A DNA stretch of 33,431 bases from Bacillota bacterium. GTDB lineage: Bacteria; Bacillota; Dethiobacteria; DTU022. Positions 1 to 8,334 of the stretch are shown here, in pieces. The stretch covers positions 1 to 33,431 of the forward strand of contig VGTO01000014.1 of assembly GCA_016874655.1 (NCBI GenBank), written 5' to 3'. Numbering within the stretch: position 1 is the stretch's first letter; each line of letters begins with the position of its first letter. The position numbers were made by a program, and so were the translations under genes. The notes under the pieces were generated by a model. That model worked only from the letters and a program-made list of their open reading frames with translations. It ran no database searches and was not told the DNA's origin.

Positions 1-86
1 TGGTTTTTATCCTGCGTATAACGCAAAGCCAAGCGGTAAATCTTATCGGCATTGGTTTCAACCATTTCTTGAAAGAACTCCTGCAA
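1..86 (-). CDS. N-terminus of an ECF-type (sigma-70 family) sigma factor, truncated by the left window edge
   Basis: Minus-strand translation from TTG at 86: MQEFFQEMVETNADKIYRLALRYTQDKN..., resembling sigma-70 region 2 (..DxIYRLALRYTGD..). Only 28 aa visible; start codon uncertain. Confidence 0.5.
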   Translation of the reverse strand, partial: MQEFFQEMVETNADKIYRLALRYTQDKN

Positions 87-268
87 CTTGACACCACCAA
101 TTCGGCTTCCCACTATATAATACACCGGACTTTAAAAAAAGTCTGATCGCCATTAGAACAAATTATTACAGGAAACAACAAAAAGAAATTGAATCAAGAG
201 GAAGGAAACAACTAGTTGATTAACAAAAAGGCGGAATGCCAGCGATTGTTTTAGGGAGGGTCAGCGGA

Positions 269-1045
269 ATGGAGTTTAAAGATAAGGTAATCCTGGTAAC
301 CGGTGCATCAAGCGGAATTGGTTTTGAAACAGCGAAGTTTTTTTTCGAACAGGGCGCATCAGTATTTATGAATGGCCGGGACTTAGAGAAACTGGAAAAA
401 GCAGTCTCATCGCTGAATAACTTACCGGGCAGAGCTGAAATGCTGGCGGGTGATGTATCGTTAGTAGGGCAGTGCGAGGCGATGCTTGAGAAAGTGCAGC
501 AGACCGCAGGCAAGCTCGATGTGCTGGTCAATGCCGCCGGGGTCTGGGTGGAAGGTAAAAGCGATACTATGACCGAAAAACAATGGGACGAGACGATGAA
601 CATAAATGCCAAGGGCACTTTTTTCATGTGCCGTTATGCTATTCCGCTGCTTGAACAAACAGGCGGAGTAATTGTCAATGTCAGTTCTGATTCAGGCCTG
701 GTCGGCAATAATGAGGCGGCAATCTATTGCGCTTCAAAAGGGGCGGTAACCCTGCTGACAAAAGCCCTGGCAGTGGAACTGGCGCCACGGGGTATCCGGG
801 TCAATGCCGTTTGTCCGGGTGATGTGGAAACACCGATGCTGGAAAAAGCTTGCCGTGAATATGGCGGTGGAAACCGCGAAGTCTACTACAAATCGCTGCT
901 GTCACATTATCCGCAGGGCGAAAAAGTCCGTTTTACCCAACCCCGTGAAGTGGCTGAAACAATTGCATTTCTTGCCTCACCTTCAGTGCAGGCGATAACC
1001 GGGGCCTGCCTCTCCATTGACTTTGGCCTGACTGCGGGTTACTAA
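269..1045 (+). CDS. SDR family oxidoreductase
   Basis: TGASSGIG cofactor motif, NAAG, YCASK active site, PGxxxTPM. ORF track starts at 236, but the SD-like GGGAGG and MEFKDKVILVTG point to ATG 269. Confidence 0.93.
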   Translation: MEFKDKVILVTGASSGIGFETAKFFFEQGASVFMNGRDLEKLEKAVSSLNNLPGRAEMLAGDVSLVGQCEAMLEKVQQTAGKLDVLVNAAGVWVEGKSDTMTEKQWDETMNINAKGTFFMCRYAIPLLEQTGGVIVNVSSDSGLVGNNEAAIYCASKGAVTLLTKALAVELAPRGIRVNAVCPGDVETPMLEKACREYGGGNREVYYKSLLSHYPQGEKVRFTQPREVAETIAFLASPSVQAITGACLSIDFGLTAGY

Positions 1046-1102
1046 GCCGATCATTGAGGGATCAACTTAAAATACCGGTAACCTGGCCTATTTAGCAATG
1101 GC

Positions 1103-2044
1103 TTAGAGCATGGCAACGCCAACAGATGTGATTTCAACCCTGCTGTGCGAAAAAACAGCCGTTTCGACTCCCTCTGTACCAACCTTTATTTCGAGGGTTG
1201 TGATATCCGGCCCTCCCAGTTCGATACCACCGCCTGATTCAATATTAAGAGTCAGCCATCCGGACTCAACAGGATTCAGATGCTTCAACTCACCGGCAGA
1301 TAGAACGGCAATCCCTAAGGCTATTGATCCGGTGCCACAGGAAGGTTCAAAGAAATCATCCTGCACATAGTGGGGAAAAACCACCCGCAAATCACCTTTC
1401 TGCCTGGGATTCCAATCGTATACAGCAACGTTTGGTTCATTTTCACCGGTTTTTTCCATAAAATCATGCTGGATAATTTGCAGAATATCACGGGTCTTTT
1501 GATTCCAACTGACAAAGTCAAGACCCGGGTATGCCGTCTCAAAGTGGTCAGCATTGATTACTAAGAATTTACCGGCCCGCATATATTTCAGCTCACCATA
1601 ACATAGCGCGCCTACTCCTCGCTCGTAGCACTCTTTAACGAAGCAGTCCATATCTGTTTTAATCTTTAAAGCTTTTTTCCCATCAGTAACAATCTCAAGT
1701 GCTGTCGGACCGCAACCGGTTATCAGCATCGTTTGAACAGGGTTAAGGGAAAGATCGATCCCATAATATTTGCCCAGTTCTGTTTCAACCAGGGCCGCTC
1801 CCAACACCTGTGTAAAACCGCCACAGGCACTGATGAAACAAGGGACGGAAGGTTCCGCTATTTTAACCTCAATTTCACCTTTTTTGCTGCCATGATAGAG
1901 AATACCTGTCTCATGGGCATGTAGATAATTCGGCCCCATCAGTTTTACAGCTGTTTCAAGTTCGGTCCCCTCAGGGATCTGATCTCCGCGCATCAGAATA
2001 ATCAGGTTGCCACCCATGTGTCCGCGGACAAAATCTAACTTCAT
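1103..2044 (-). CDS. DapF/PhzF-fold (diaminopimelate epimerase-like) isomerase/racemase
   Basis: Two cysteine motifs in DapF-like arrangement, SACGG... and EPSCGTGSIALG; glycine-rich C-terminal half; ATG preceded by GAGGATG. Confidence 0.6.
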   Translation of the reverse strand: MKLDFVRGHMGGNLIILMRGDQIPEGTELETAVKLMGPNYLHAHETGILYHGSKKGEIEVKIAEPSVPCFISACGGFTQVLGAALVETELGKYYGIDLSLNPVQTMLITGCGPTALEIVTDGKKALKIKTDMDCFVKECYERGVGALCYGELKYMRAGKFLVINADHFETAYPGLDFVSWNQKTRDILQIIQHDFMEKTGENEPNVAVYDWNPRQKGDLRVVFPHYVQDDFFEPSCGTGSIALGIAVLSAGELKHLNPVESGWLTLNIESGGGIELGGPDITTLEIKVGTEGVETAVFSHSRVEITSVGVAML

Positions 2045-2088
2045 CTTGGAATCATCCTCACTATTTGAATAATTTCCGCTTGTTTTAT

Positions 2089-2105
2089 AGGGTGAAACTC
2101 ACCCC
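2089..2105 (-). promoter_or_regulatory. Candidate bacterial SECIS-like hairpin downstream of the FTR UGA
   Basis: Minus strand GGGGTGA-GTT-TCACCCT: 6 Watson-Crick pairs plus one G-U; 3-nt loop starting with G; loop begins 24 nt after UGA. Confidence 0.35.
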
Positions 2106-2497
2106 TTTAAATGATAGAGGTTTCAGAAACAGTGTCCCATCCTTTTAACATCTCCCATGCGGGTTTCGAGACAAGGACAAATATTTTCCGGAATATTGTC
2201 AAAACGGCAGGGACAGTAAAAGTCGCCGTACATTTCGTGTTTACCAATCAAGCCCTCAATGACCAGTTCCTTATCCTCGTTAAAAGTATAGTCACGCAGG
2301 CGGGCATAGTTTTCAGAACGGTTACGAATCTCGGTTTCCGGATCCTGCGGAAAGCGACGGACCCTCACTTCGGGCTCTAAATCGGTGATCTCCAGCTCCG
2401 CACCGCAAACGGTGCAGATCACTACCTTCCCAACCGCAGGTTCTTCCCTGTAAACAAAGGCAACCCGGCAGACTTCGCAGTAGATCTTAGACTTCAC
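2099..2497 (-). CDS. Zinc-ribbon plus ferredoxin-thioredoxin reductase catalytic-like protein; candidate selenoprotein with in-frame UGA at 2123-2125
   Basis: ORF track gives 2123..2497 (124 aa) ending CPCRFDNIPENICPCLETRMGDVKRMGHCF. The frame continues through UGA as N-L-Y-H-L-K-G then TGA at 2099-2101. CPC, CPC and C-x-[UGA] match the FTR cysteine pattern. N-terminal CxxC...CxxC ribbon. Confidence 0.6.
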
Positions 2498-2744
2498 TTT
2501 TTAACGCCCTTTCAATCTCGTCTTCTTTGTAACCCTGAATTACTGTATCACCAATAACTGTTACAGGAAAGGAACGCCTGCCGGTCAGCTTTTCCACTTC
2601 TTCCAGGGCTACTTTCTGCTCTTCGCCCTGGGCCAGATCGACATCAACACAGTTGTACTGAACTTGATGATCTTCTAAGTATCTTTTAACTTTTTTACAC
2701 CAGGGGCAGGTACTCAAAGCGTATACTTTTACCATTTTTTTCAA
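2487..2744 (-). CDS. Glutaredoxin-like protein (CPWC active site)
   Basis: VYALSTCPWCKKVKRYLEDHQVQYNCVDVD...SFPVTVIGDTVIQGYKEDEIERAL, classic glutaredoxin with cis-Pro; overlaps start of FTR-like ORF. Confidence 0.92.
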   Translation of the reverse strand: MKKMVKVYALSTCPWCKKVKRYLEDHQVQYNCVDVDLAQGEEQKVALEEVEKLTGRRSFPVTVIGDTVIQGYKEDEIERALKSEV

Positions 2745-2768
2745 TCTCCTTTTGCTTTTATCAGATTT

Positions 2769-4364
2769 TTATTTCGGTCCGGAGACCTTTAGCCCAAAAT
2801 CGACGAAGTGGGCAGATTCAAAAATTCCCAGGTCCCTGATCTTCTGCATCGTTTCCGGGCTTATTTTATCGTCAATCTGCAGGGACATAATTGCTTTGCC
2901 ACCGATCGATTTGCGTCCGAGCTGCATCGAGGCAATATTGATCTTTTCATTACCCAGAAAGGTGCCGATTTTCCCTACTACTCCCGGCACATCAAGGTGA
3001 GTAGTCATCAGGGTGTAGAGAGCCGGAACAATTTCAATCTGAAACTCGTCAATCCTGACAATGCGCATCTCATTGTTTAAAATGGTGCCGGCAATCAGGT
3101 GTTCTTCGTTGCCGGAGCGCCCCTTTAAAGTAATCAGGGTGCTGTAGTTCTTAACCTCGGTTGTCGATGTTTCACGCACAGCAATGCCCCGGGCCTTGGC
3201 GATAAAGGGCGCATTAACCCAGTTGACACCATCGCCAACGATATGATGCAAAAACCCGATCAGGCAGGATATGGTAAGTGGCGCCAACTGCAAGGAGGCA
3301 ACCTTGCCGCTGTAAGTAAGCTCCAGTTCATCGACCTGGCCACCAAAGAGCTGCAGGTAAAAACCGCCCATCATCTTTAAGAGCGGCAGGTACGGCTCCA
3401 GGGCGGCCCTTGCTTCAGGCATCAGGGCTGGAACGTTAACCGCCGAAACGATCGGATCACCCTTTAAGGCCATCACTACCTGCTCAGCAACCTGCAGGGC
3501 CACATTGGTTTGCGCTTCAAGAGTCAGTGCGCCTAAATGGGGAGTAACAATGACATTTCCAAGCTCGAGCAGCCTGCAGTTTAGAGGCGGCTCCTGTTCA
3601 AAAACATCGAGCGCTGCTCCAGCTACCTGACCTTCTTTAAGCGCTTCGTAGAGAGCATCTTCATCGATTAAACCGCCGCGGGCGCAGTTGATAATGCGCA
3701 CCCCTTTTTTCATAACGGCCAACTCTTTAGCGCCAATCAGGTGATGGGTAGCAGGGCTGAGGGGCAAATGGAGGGTGATAAAATCGGAGAGTCCGATCAG
3801 CTCTTTAAAAGTTGCTGTTTCAACTCCGAGTTTTTCGGCCTGTTCCTTTGAAATATAAGGATCGTACGCTACAACTGCCATATTCATCGCCCTGGCCCGA
3901 CGGGCGACCTCAGAGCCGATCCGCCCCATCCCGACCACACCAAGGGTTTTTTTGTTCAGTTCCACCCCGGTATAGGCGGAGCGGTCCCACTCACCCCGTT
4001 TTACCGAGCTGTCGGCACCGGCGATGTTGCGGGCCAGCGCTGTAAGCATGGCAATCGTCAGCTCTGCCGTGGAAATGGTGTTACCATGAGGGGCGTTAAG
4101 CACGATAATGCCCTTCTCCGTAGCTTTTTCAACATCAATGTTATCCACGCCAACCCCGGCCCGACCGATAACCTTAAGGTTTGTGCCTGCTTCAATCACT
4201 GCGGCGTTAACCTTTGAACGGCTACGCACCACCAGGGCATCGTAATTTTTAATTTCAGCTACCAGCTGATCCGGAGTCAGTTCCGGTTTGTAATCAACCT
4301 CAACATTTTCCTCAAGAATTTTAATTCCTTCTTCGGAGAGAGAATCACTGACCAATACTCTCAA
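2769..4364 (-). CDS. serA: D-3-phosphoglycerate dehydrogenase, long form with C-terminal ACT domain
   Basis: [16 protein letters not shown] site, [14 protein letters not shown]-terminal ACT ([26 protein letters not shown]). ORF track starts at 4373 (GTG inside GGAGGTG); a TTG at 4364 lies 8 nt after AGGAGG. Confidence 0.95.
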   Translation of the reverse strand: MRVLVSDSLSEEGIKILEENVEVDYKPELTPDQLVAEIKNYDALVVRSRSKVNAAVIEAGTNLKVIGRAGVGVDNIDVEKATEKGIIVLNAPHGNTISTAELTIAMLTALARNIAGADSSVKRGEWDRSAYTGVELNKKTLGVVGMGRIGSEVARRARAMNMAVVAYDPYISKEQAEKLGVETATFKELIGLSDFITLHLPLSPATHHLIGAKELAVMKKGVRIINCARGGLIDEDALYEALKEGQVAGAALDVFEQEPPLNCRLLELGNVIVTPHLGALTLEAQTNVALQVAEQVVMALKGDPIVSAVNVPALMPEARAALEPYLPLLKMMGGFYLQLFGGQVDELELTYSGKVASLQLAPLTISCLIGFLHHIVGDGVNWVNAPFIAKARGIAVRETSTTEVKNYSTLITLKGRSGNEEHLIAGTILNNEMRIVRIDEFQIEIVPALYTLMTTHLDVPGVVGKIGTFLGNEKINIASMQLGRKSIGGKAIMSLQIDDKISPETMQKIRDLGIFESAHFVDFGLKVSGPK

Positions 4365-4590
4365 GCTCAGCACCTCCTACTATAGGTAAAGCTGTATAAT
4401 CGTGTTTTTAATATACCATAGATTACTGATAGCTGGAAATATGAGGCGTTCGTCAAAATACATTTCGTCTCTACTCAGAAGCAAGTTAGGATGAGAGGAA
4501 ACCGATTAATGAAATATCAAGGAAAACGGGAGCGCTTGTGCCCGCTAAGTTGTGGGACAAAATGGAAAAATTGCGCACCTTAAGCTACGA

Positions 4591-5742
4591 CTATGATGAA
4601 TGATGGTGGTCCAGCTTGATAGCACCTTCTGAGCAGTGTTCCTGGCAGCAGTAACAGCGAATACATTCGTAGAGATCAAATTCCGGGATCCCATAGCCGC
4701 AGTCAATCACCTGCAGCGGACAATTATCGGCACAGATTCCGCATTCAATACAAAGCTCCGGATCAACTCTGGGGTAGGGCCGCCTGGCATAAAGCAGGTT
4801 TCTGAAATAAGCGAGCGGAAAACTGGCGATCATCCGACTGATCTTGCCGTGACCGCCGGGACCGCGATCAAAATCTTTAACCCGGCTTTCTTCCAACTTT
4901 AACCCCTTGACTTCAATATCCTCAAAAAATGATCCCGGCAGTTTCAGTTCCCTTGCCGCGGCAATAGTCGTAACCTGGGCAGGCAGAAAACCGGCAATCT
5001 CTGCCGCAACGCTGTCAAGTGCCACGGCGTTGGTCGAGGCCAGCAGCAGCCCCAGCTGCCGTGGCTTGCCGCGCCGTGGGCCGGTTCCTTCCATCGCCAC
5101 AATGGCATCCAAAATTGAAAGCGCCGGTTTAGCTGCAAGGTAAATATTGATCACCAGGCGGGAAAAATCTAGGGGCAGGGGATGCTCCATGTGGTAGCGC
5201 TTTTTTATTTTGCCAAACAGTAGACCGTAATTATTCTTAACCGCTCCGGTGAGGCCAGTTAAGGCATGGGTTTTTAACTTTGCTGCATTGATGATCAGGT
5301 CTACCTGATCCAGCTCCCGGGCCAGCGGGATTAGCTGCTCCTGAAAACCGGCCACTTTGTGTTCTTTGCTACCCGTAAAAATTAACGCCTTGGCGCCGGT
5401 CTGATCGATAATTTCCTGCAGTCCGGCTTTACTCAGGGTTACTTTTTGATCATCATTGCCGGGGTTATCACCGATAAAAGCTTCTCCCCCCGCATCCTGC
5501 ACCATCCCAACTAAGGCTTTGATCACCGCCGGATGCGTGGTTACCGCTTCGGCAGGAGCAGCGGCAGCTAGGAGATTGGGCTTAATCAAGACCTTCTGCC
5601 CGGGAGCTACAAACGCCTCAAGGCCGCCAAAAGGCTGCACAGCTCTGCGCAGCGCCTCGCTGACTTCACTTATTTCATAGCGCATACATCTTTCAATTGC
5701 GACAACCGGTTTCTGCTGTTCTGACATGTAAGTTTTCAACAC
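4591..5742 (-). CDS. DUF362 domain protein with C-terminal 2x[4Fe-4S] ferredoxin domain
   Basis: KVLIKPNLL, INAAKLKTHALTGLTGAVKNNYG typical of DUF362; CIECGICADNCPLQ and CIRCYCCQEHCSEGAI clusters. Confidence 0.9.
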   Translation of the reverse strand: MLKTYMSEQQKPVVAIERCMRYEISEVSEALRRAVQPFGGLEAFVAPGQKVLIKPNLLAAAAPAEAVTTHPAVIKALVGMVQDAGGEAFIGDNPGNDDQKVTLSKAGLQEIIDQTGAKALIFTGSKEHKVAGFQEQLIPLARELDQVDLIINAAKLKTHALTGLTGAVKNNYGLLFGKIKKRYHMEHPLPLDFSRLVINIYLAAKPALSILDAIVAMEGTGPRRGKPRQLGLLLASTNAVALDSVAAEIAGFLPAQVTTIAAARELKLPGSFFEDIEVKGLKLEESRVKDFDRGPGGHGKISRMIASFPLAYFRNLLYARRPYPRVDPELCIECGICADNCPLQVIDCGYGIPEFDLYECIRCYCCQEHCSEGAIKLDHHHSS

Positions 5743-5850
5743 CTTCAGTTTTGATGCCGGTCTTTAATCGTCACTTTATTCAGATCGATTTTTTTGTAAA
5801 CCAAATCTAAACAGAGACCTAAATTTAGGACCATCCATGCCATAAAATAA

Positions 5851-6579
5851 TCAGCTAAGCAGGCCAGCGGCTTCGCGATCAACAATAATGGTTACATCCC
5901 GGTGAAGCTGTAAAATAGAAGCAGGTACACTGGTCGTAATCAGGCCACTAACTGTCCGGGTGATGGCTTCAGCTTTTGCTTTACCCGCCGCAAGCAGGAT
6001 AATCTTATTAGCCAGCATAATCGAACCGAGGCCCATGGTAACAGCCTGCTTTGGCACTGCTTCAACAGAGCTGAAAAAGCGGCTGTTGGCCAGGATTGTG
6101 TCTTCGGTCAAGTCGACTAAGTGAGTAGGCACCCTTAGCTGATCACCGGGCTCGTTAAACCCAATGTGACCATTACCGCCGATACCTAGCACCTGCAGGT
6201 CGATCCCACCTGCTGCGGCAATCCGCTGATCGTACTCGAAGCAGAACTGATCCACATTTTCCAGATCGCAGCTAGGCATGTTGATCTGCTCCGCCCTGAT
6301 CTTTACCTGGTTAAAGAGGTGGTGGCGCATATAATAGTAATAGCTCTGTTCGTGCTCTGGGGCCAGGCCGGCATATTCATCCAGGTTGAAAGTAGTTATC
6401 CCGCTAAAATCAACTTTACCTTCACTGTTTAGCTTAACCAACTCGGCGTACATTCCTTCCGGAGTTGAGCCAGTGGCCAGTCCAAGCACCGCCCGGGGTT
6501 TTGCTTCGACCTCCGCCACAATCAACATTGCTGCTCTTTCACTCAATTCCTGGTAGTTATCGACAATGATCAATTCCAT
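5851..6579 (-). CDS. nagB: Glucosamine-6-phosphate deaminase
   Basis: LGLATGSTPEGMYAEL, FNLDEYAGL, LGIGGNGHIGFNEPG signatures. Confidence 0.95.
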   Translation of the reverse strand: MELIIVDNYQELSERAAMLIVAEVEAKPRAVLGLATGSTPEGMYAELVKLNSEGKVDFSGITTFNLDEYAGLAPEHEQSYYYYMRHHLFNQVKIRAEQINMPSCDLENVDQFCFEYDQRIAAAGGIDLQVLGIGGNGHIGFNEPGDQLRVPTHLVDLTEDTILANSRFFSSVEAVPKQAVTMGLGSIMLANKIILLAAGKAKAEAITRTVSGLITTSVPASILQLHRDVTIIVDREAAGLLS

Positions 6580-6601
6580 CTTTCAGCAACACTCCCCAGC
6601 A

Positions 6602-7501
6602 CTAAAATATTTCTTCCTTTTCTTCGGTAGTATAAAAGAGGGCCATCAGCTGCTCCCGATCGGCCGTTTTAGGAGCGCCGAGTAGCGCTGCTTCAGCATG
6701 CTTGCGGTCCAAAATTGCCTTTTCTTCAAGGATGGCAATTTTCTCTGCCACAGCATTTAGCCGGATCAACTCTTTTACGCGGTTAAAGATCTTTTCGCTG
6801 CCATACAGGTACTGCCCTTCCGCCAGAATTTTGGAAGCAACCATAGCCTTAAAATGATCAAATTTTAATTGCTGGTTAACCAGTTCCAGATCCTTTATTA
6901 AATAATCAAGTTCTTCTTTAGAGGCCGGGTTCATCAGGAGACTGTATTTTTCCCGGTATATTATACTGTCGAGCTCTTCGGTCAGCACCGGGCTCAACCC
7001 ATCGGTAATAGTAATGATATCAAGATCAGAGCCCCGGACCAGCTCACCGGTCGATGATTCGGGGCGGGGTTCTGCATGAGCCATCCCGAAAACAACATCA
7101 CCGGCAATAATAAAACAGCTACGAGCCGAAATTTCAGGGCCACTGCGGTGGTTTTCAACCAGCCTGGTTATGGTATCACGGGCCAGGGCAATCTTCCGGG
7201 CGCTTATGGCAGCAATTTCACCATTTATCGTACTCGCTTTTTTTTTGATCGCCTGTTCCTGGCTGGCTGAACCGATTACCATATAGTTTAAAAACTCGCG
7301 CATGATCGATGGTGATAGGCGGGCATAGGCCTCGACTTTCTGATCAAGCCTCAAGTAACGACGCCCAACAATACTGGTAATTACTGCCGGTGTGGAGGCA
7401 CAAAACTGCCAGGCTTCAAAAATATCCAGCCCGGTTTCCCGGACAAAATCCTTACCGGTTAAAGGGCCCCGCTCTTTGATCAACTGAAGCAAATGTTCCA
7501 C
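6602..7501 (-). CDS. Uncharacterised protein with nucleotidyltransferase-like motif
   Basis: FGMAHAEPRPESSTGELVRGSDLDIITI resembles G...(R)GSDxD of KNTase-fold proteins; N-terminal winged-helix-like start; coupled to neighbours. Confidence 0.5.
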   Translation of the reverse strand: MEHLLQLIKERGPLTGKDFVRETGLDIFEAWQFCASTPAVITSIVGRRYLRLDQKVEAYARLSPSIMREFLNYMVIGSASQEQAIKKKASTINGEIAAISARKIALARDTITRLVENHRSGPEISARSCFIIAGDVVFGMAHAEPRPESSTGELVRGSDLDIITITDGLSPVLTEELDSIIYREKYSLLMNPASKEELDYLIKDLELVNQQLKFDHFKAMVASKILAEGQYLYGSEKIFNRVKELIRLNAVAEKIAILEEKAILDRKHAEAALLGAPKTADREQLMALFYTTEEKEEIF

Positions 7502-8334
7502 TAGTGATCCCTACTGCTAAAGGCTTTAAGCTGGTGTTCCTGCTTGACCTTAATGATCGTTCCCGGGGGATAATAGCCCCTGGCCGTGCCGTTGGGATAG
7601 AGCAGTGCGTTTTTCCCAAGCAAAGTGCCGGGCGTGCTGACGCTGTTACAGCCTGTTTCTACGCCGTCACCAAAAATCGCGCCAAACTTGCGCAGACCGG
7701 TCTGATAACTTTTGCCATCAACTGTAATCGTAACTTTAGAATCAATCATCTTCAGGTTGGCCAGTTTGGTGCCTGCTCCCAGATTAACCTGACCCAGAAT
7801 ACTGTCACCAATGTAGGCAAAGTGACCGGCCTTACTGCCACCAAGCATCACCGAGGATTTCATTTCGGTGGTATGGCCCACTACGCAATCATCGCCAACC
7901 AGCACATCACCACGGATGTAAGCCCCGTGGCGCACTTCGGTACCATCACCGATAATCGCCGGTCCCCGAACCAGGGCGGCGGGTTCAATGACCGTATTTT
8001 TACCGATATAGATCTGATCGTCCATTAGAAAGGCGCCAGCGTAAATAATCGATGCCCCGGTTAGCTCTTTACCTTCCATAATTACAACCGGTTTTTTACC
8101 ACTGCTGTCGATCTGGAACCCAGCCCTAATTACCATGCCGTCATGAATAATCACGGTTTTGGCAATCACCGTCTCCCCCTGGCGAGCCTCTTCAACGTTA
8201 GGCTGCAGGTTTTCTTTTAAGTAATCTTTGATTCTGCCTAATCCTTCCCAGACATATTCGGTCCCGGCAAAAAGGTCGGCAAACCGGCACTGAACAAGAT
8301 CAAAAAAATCAGCTGCCTGTAACACCTTCATCAC
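7501..8334 (-). CDS. Left-handed beta-helix protein, GlmU C-terminal/UDP-GlcNAc pyrophosphorylase-related
   Basis: Hexapeptide repeats (IGKNTVIEPAALVRGPAIIGDGTEVRHGAYIRGDVLVGDDCVVGHTTEMKSS...AYIGDSILG...LGAGTKLANLK); lacks the N-terminal pyrophosphorylase domain. Confidence 0.8.
   Translation of the reverse strand: MMKVLQAADFFDLVQCRFADLFAGTEYVWEGLGRIKDYLKENLQPNVEEARQGETVIAKTVIIHDGMVIRAGFQIDSSGKKPVVIMEGKELTGASIIYAGAFLMDDQIYIGKNTVIEPAALVRGPAIIGDGTEVRHGAYIRGDVLVGDDCVVGHTTEMKSSVMLGGSKAGHFAYIGDSILGQVNLGAGTKLANLKMIDSKVTITVDGKSYQTGLRKFGAIFGDGVETGCNSVSTPGTLLGKNALLYPNGTARGYYPPGTIIKVKQEHQLKAFSSRDH

Noticed and set aside
88-121. TTGACA ... TATAAT promoter on plus strand
   Set aside because: The spacer is 22 nt, too long for a standard sigma-A promoter, and the -35 lies at the sigma-like start; not convincing.
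2099-2497. UGA read as sense by a nonstandard genetic code
   Set aside because: Other genes here, such as nuoE and lpd, end in UGA with ATGA overlaps, so UGA is a stop in general.
3812-4045. 77-aa ORF antisense to serA, Arg/Pro rich
   Set aside because: Shadow ORF opposite a well-supported gene; no SD or recognisable motif. The same applies to most other antisense ORFs in the track.
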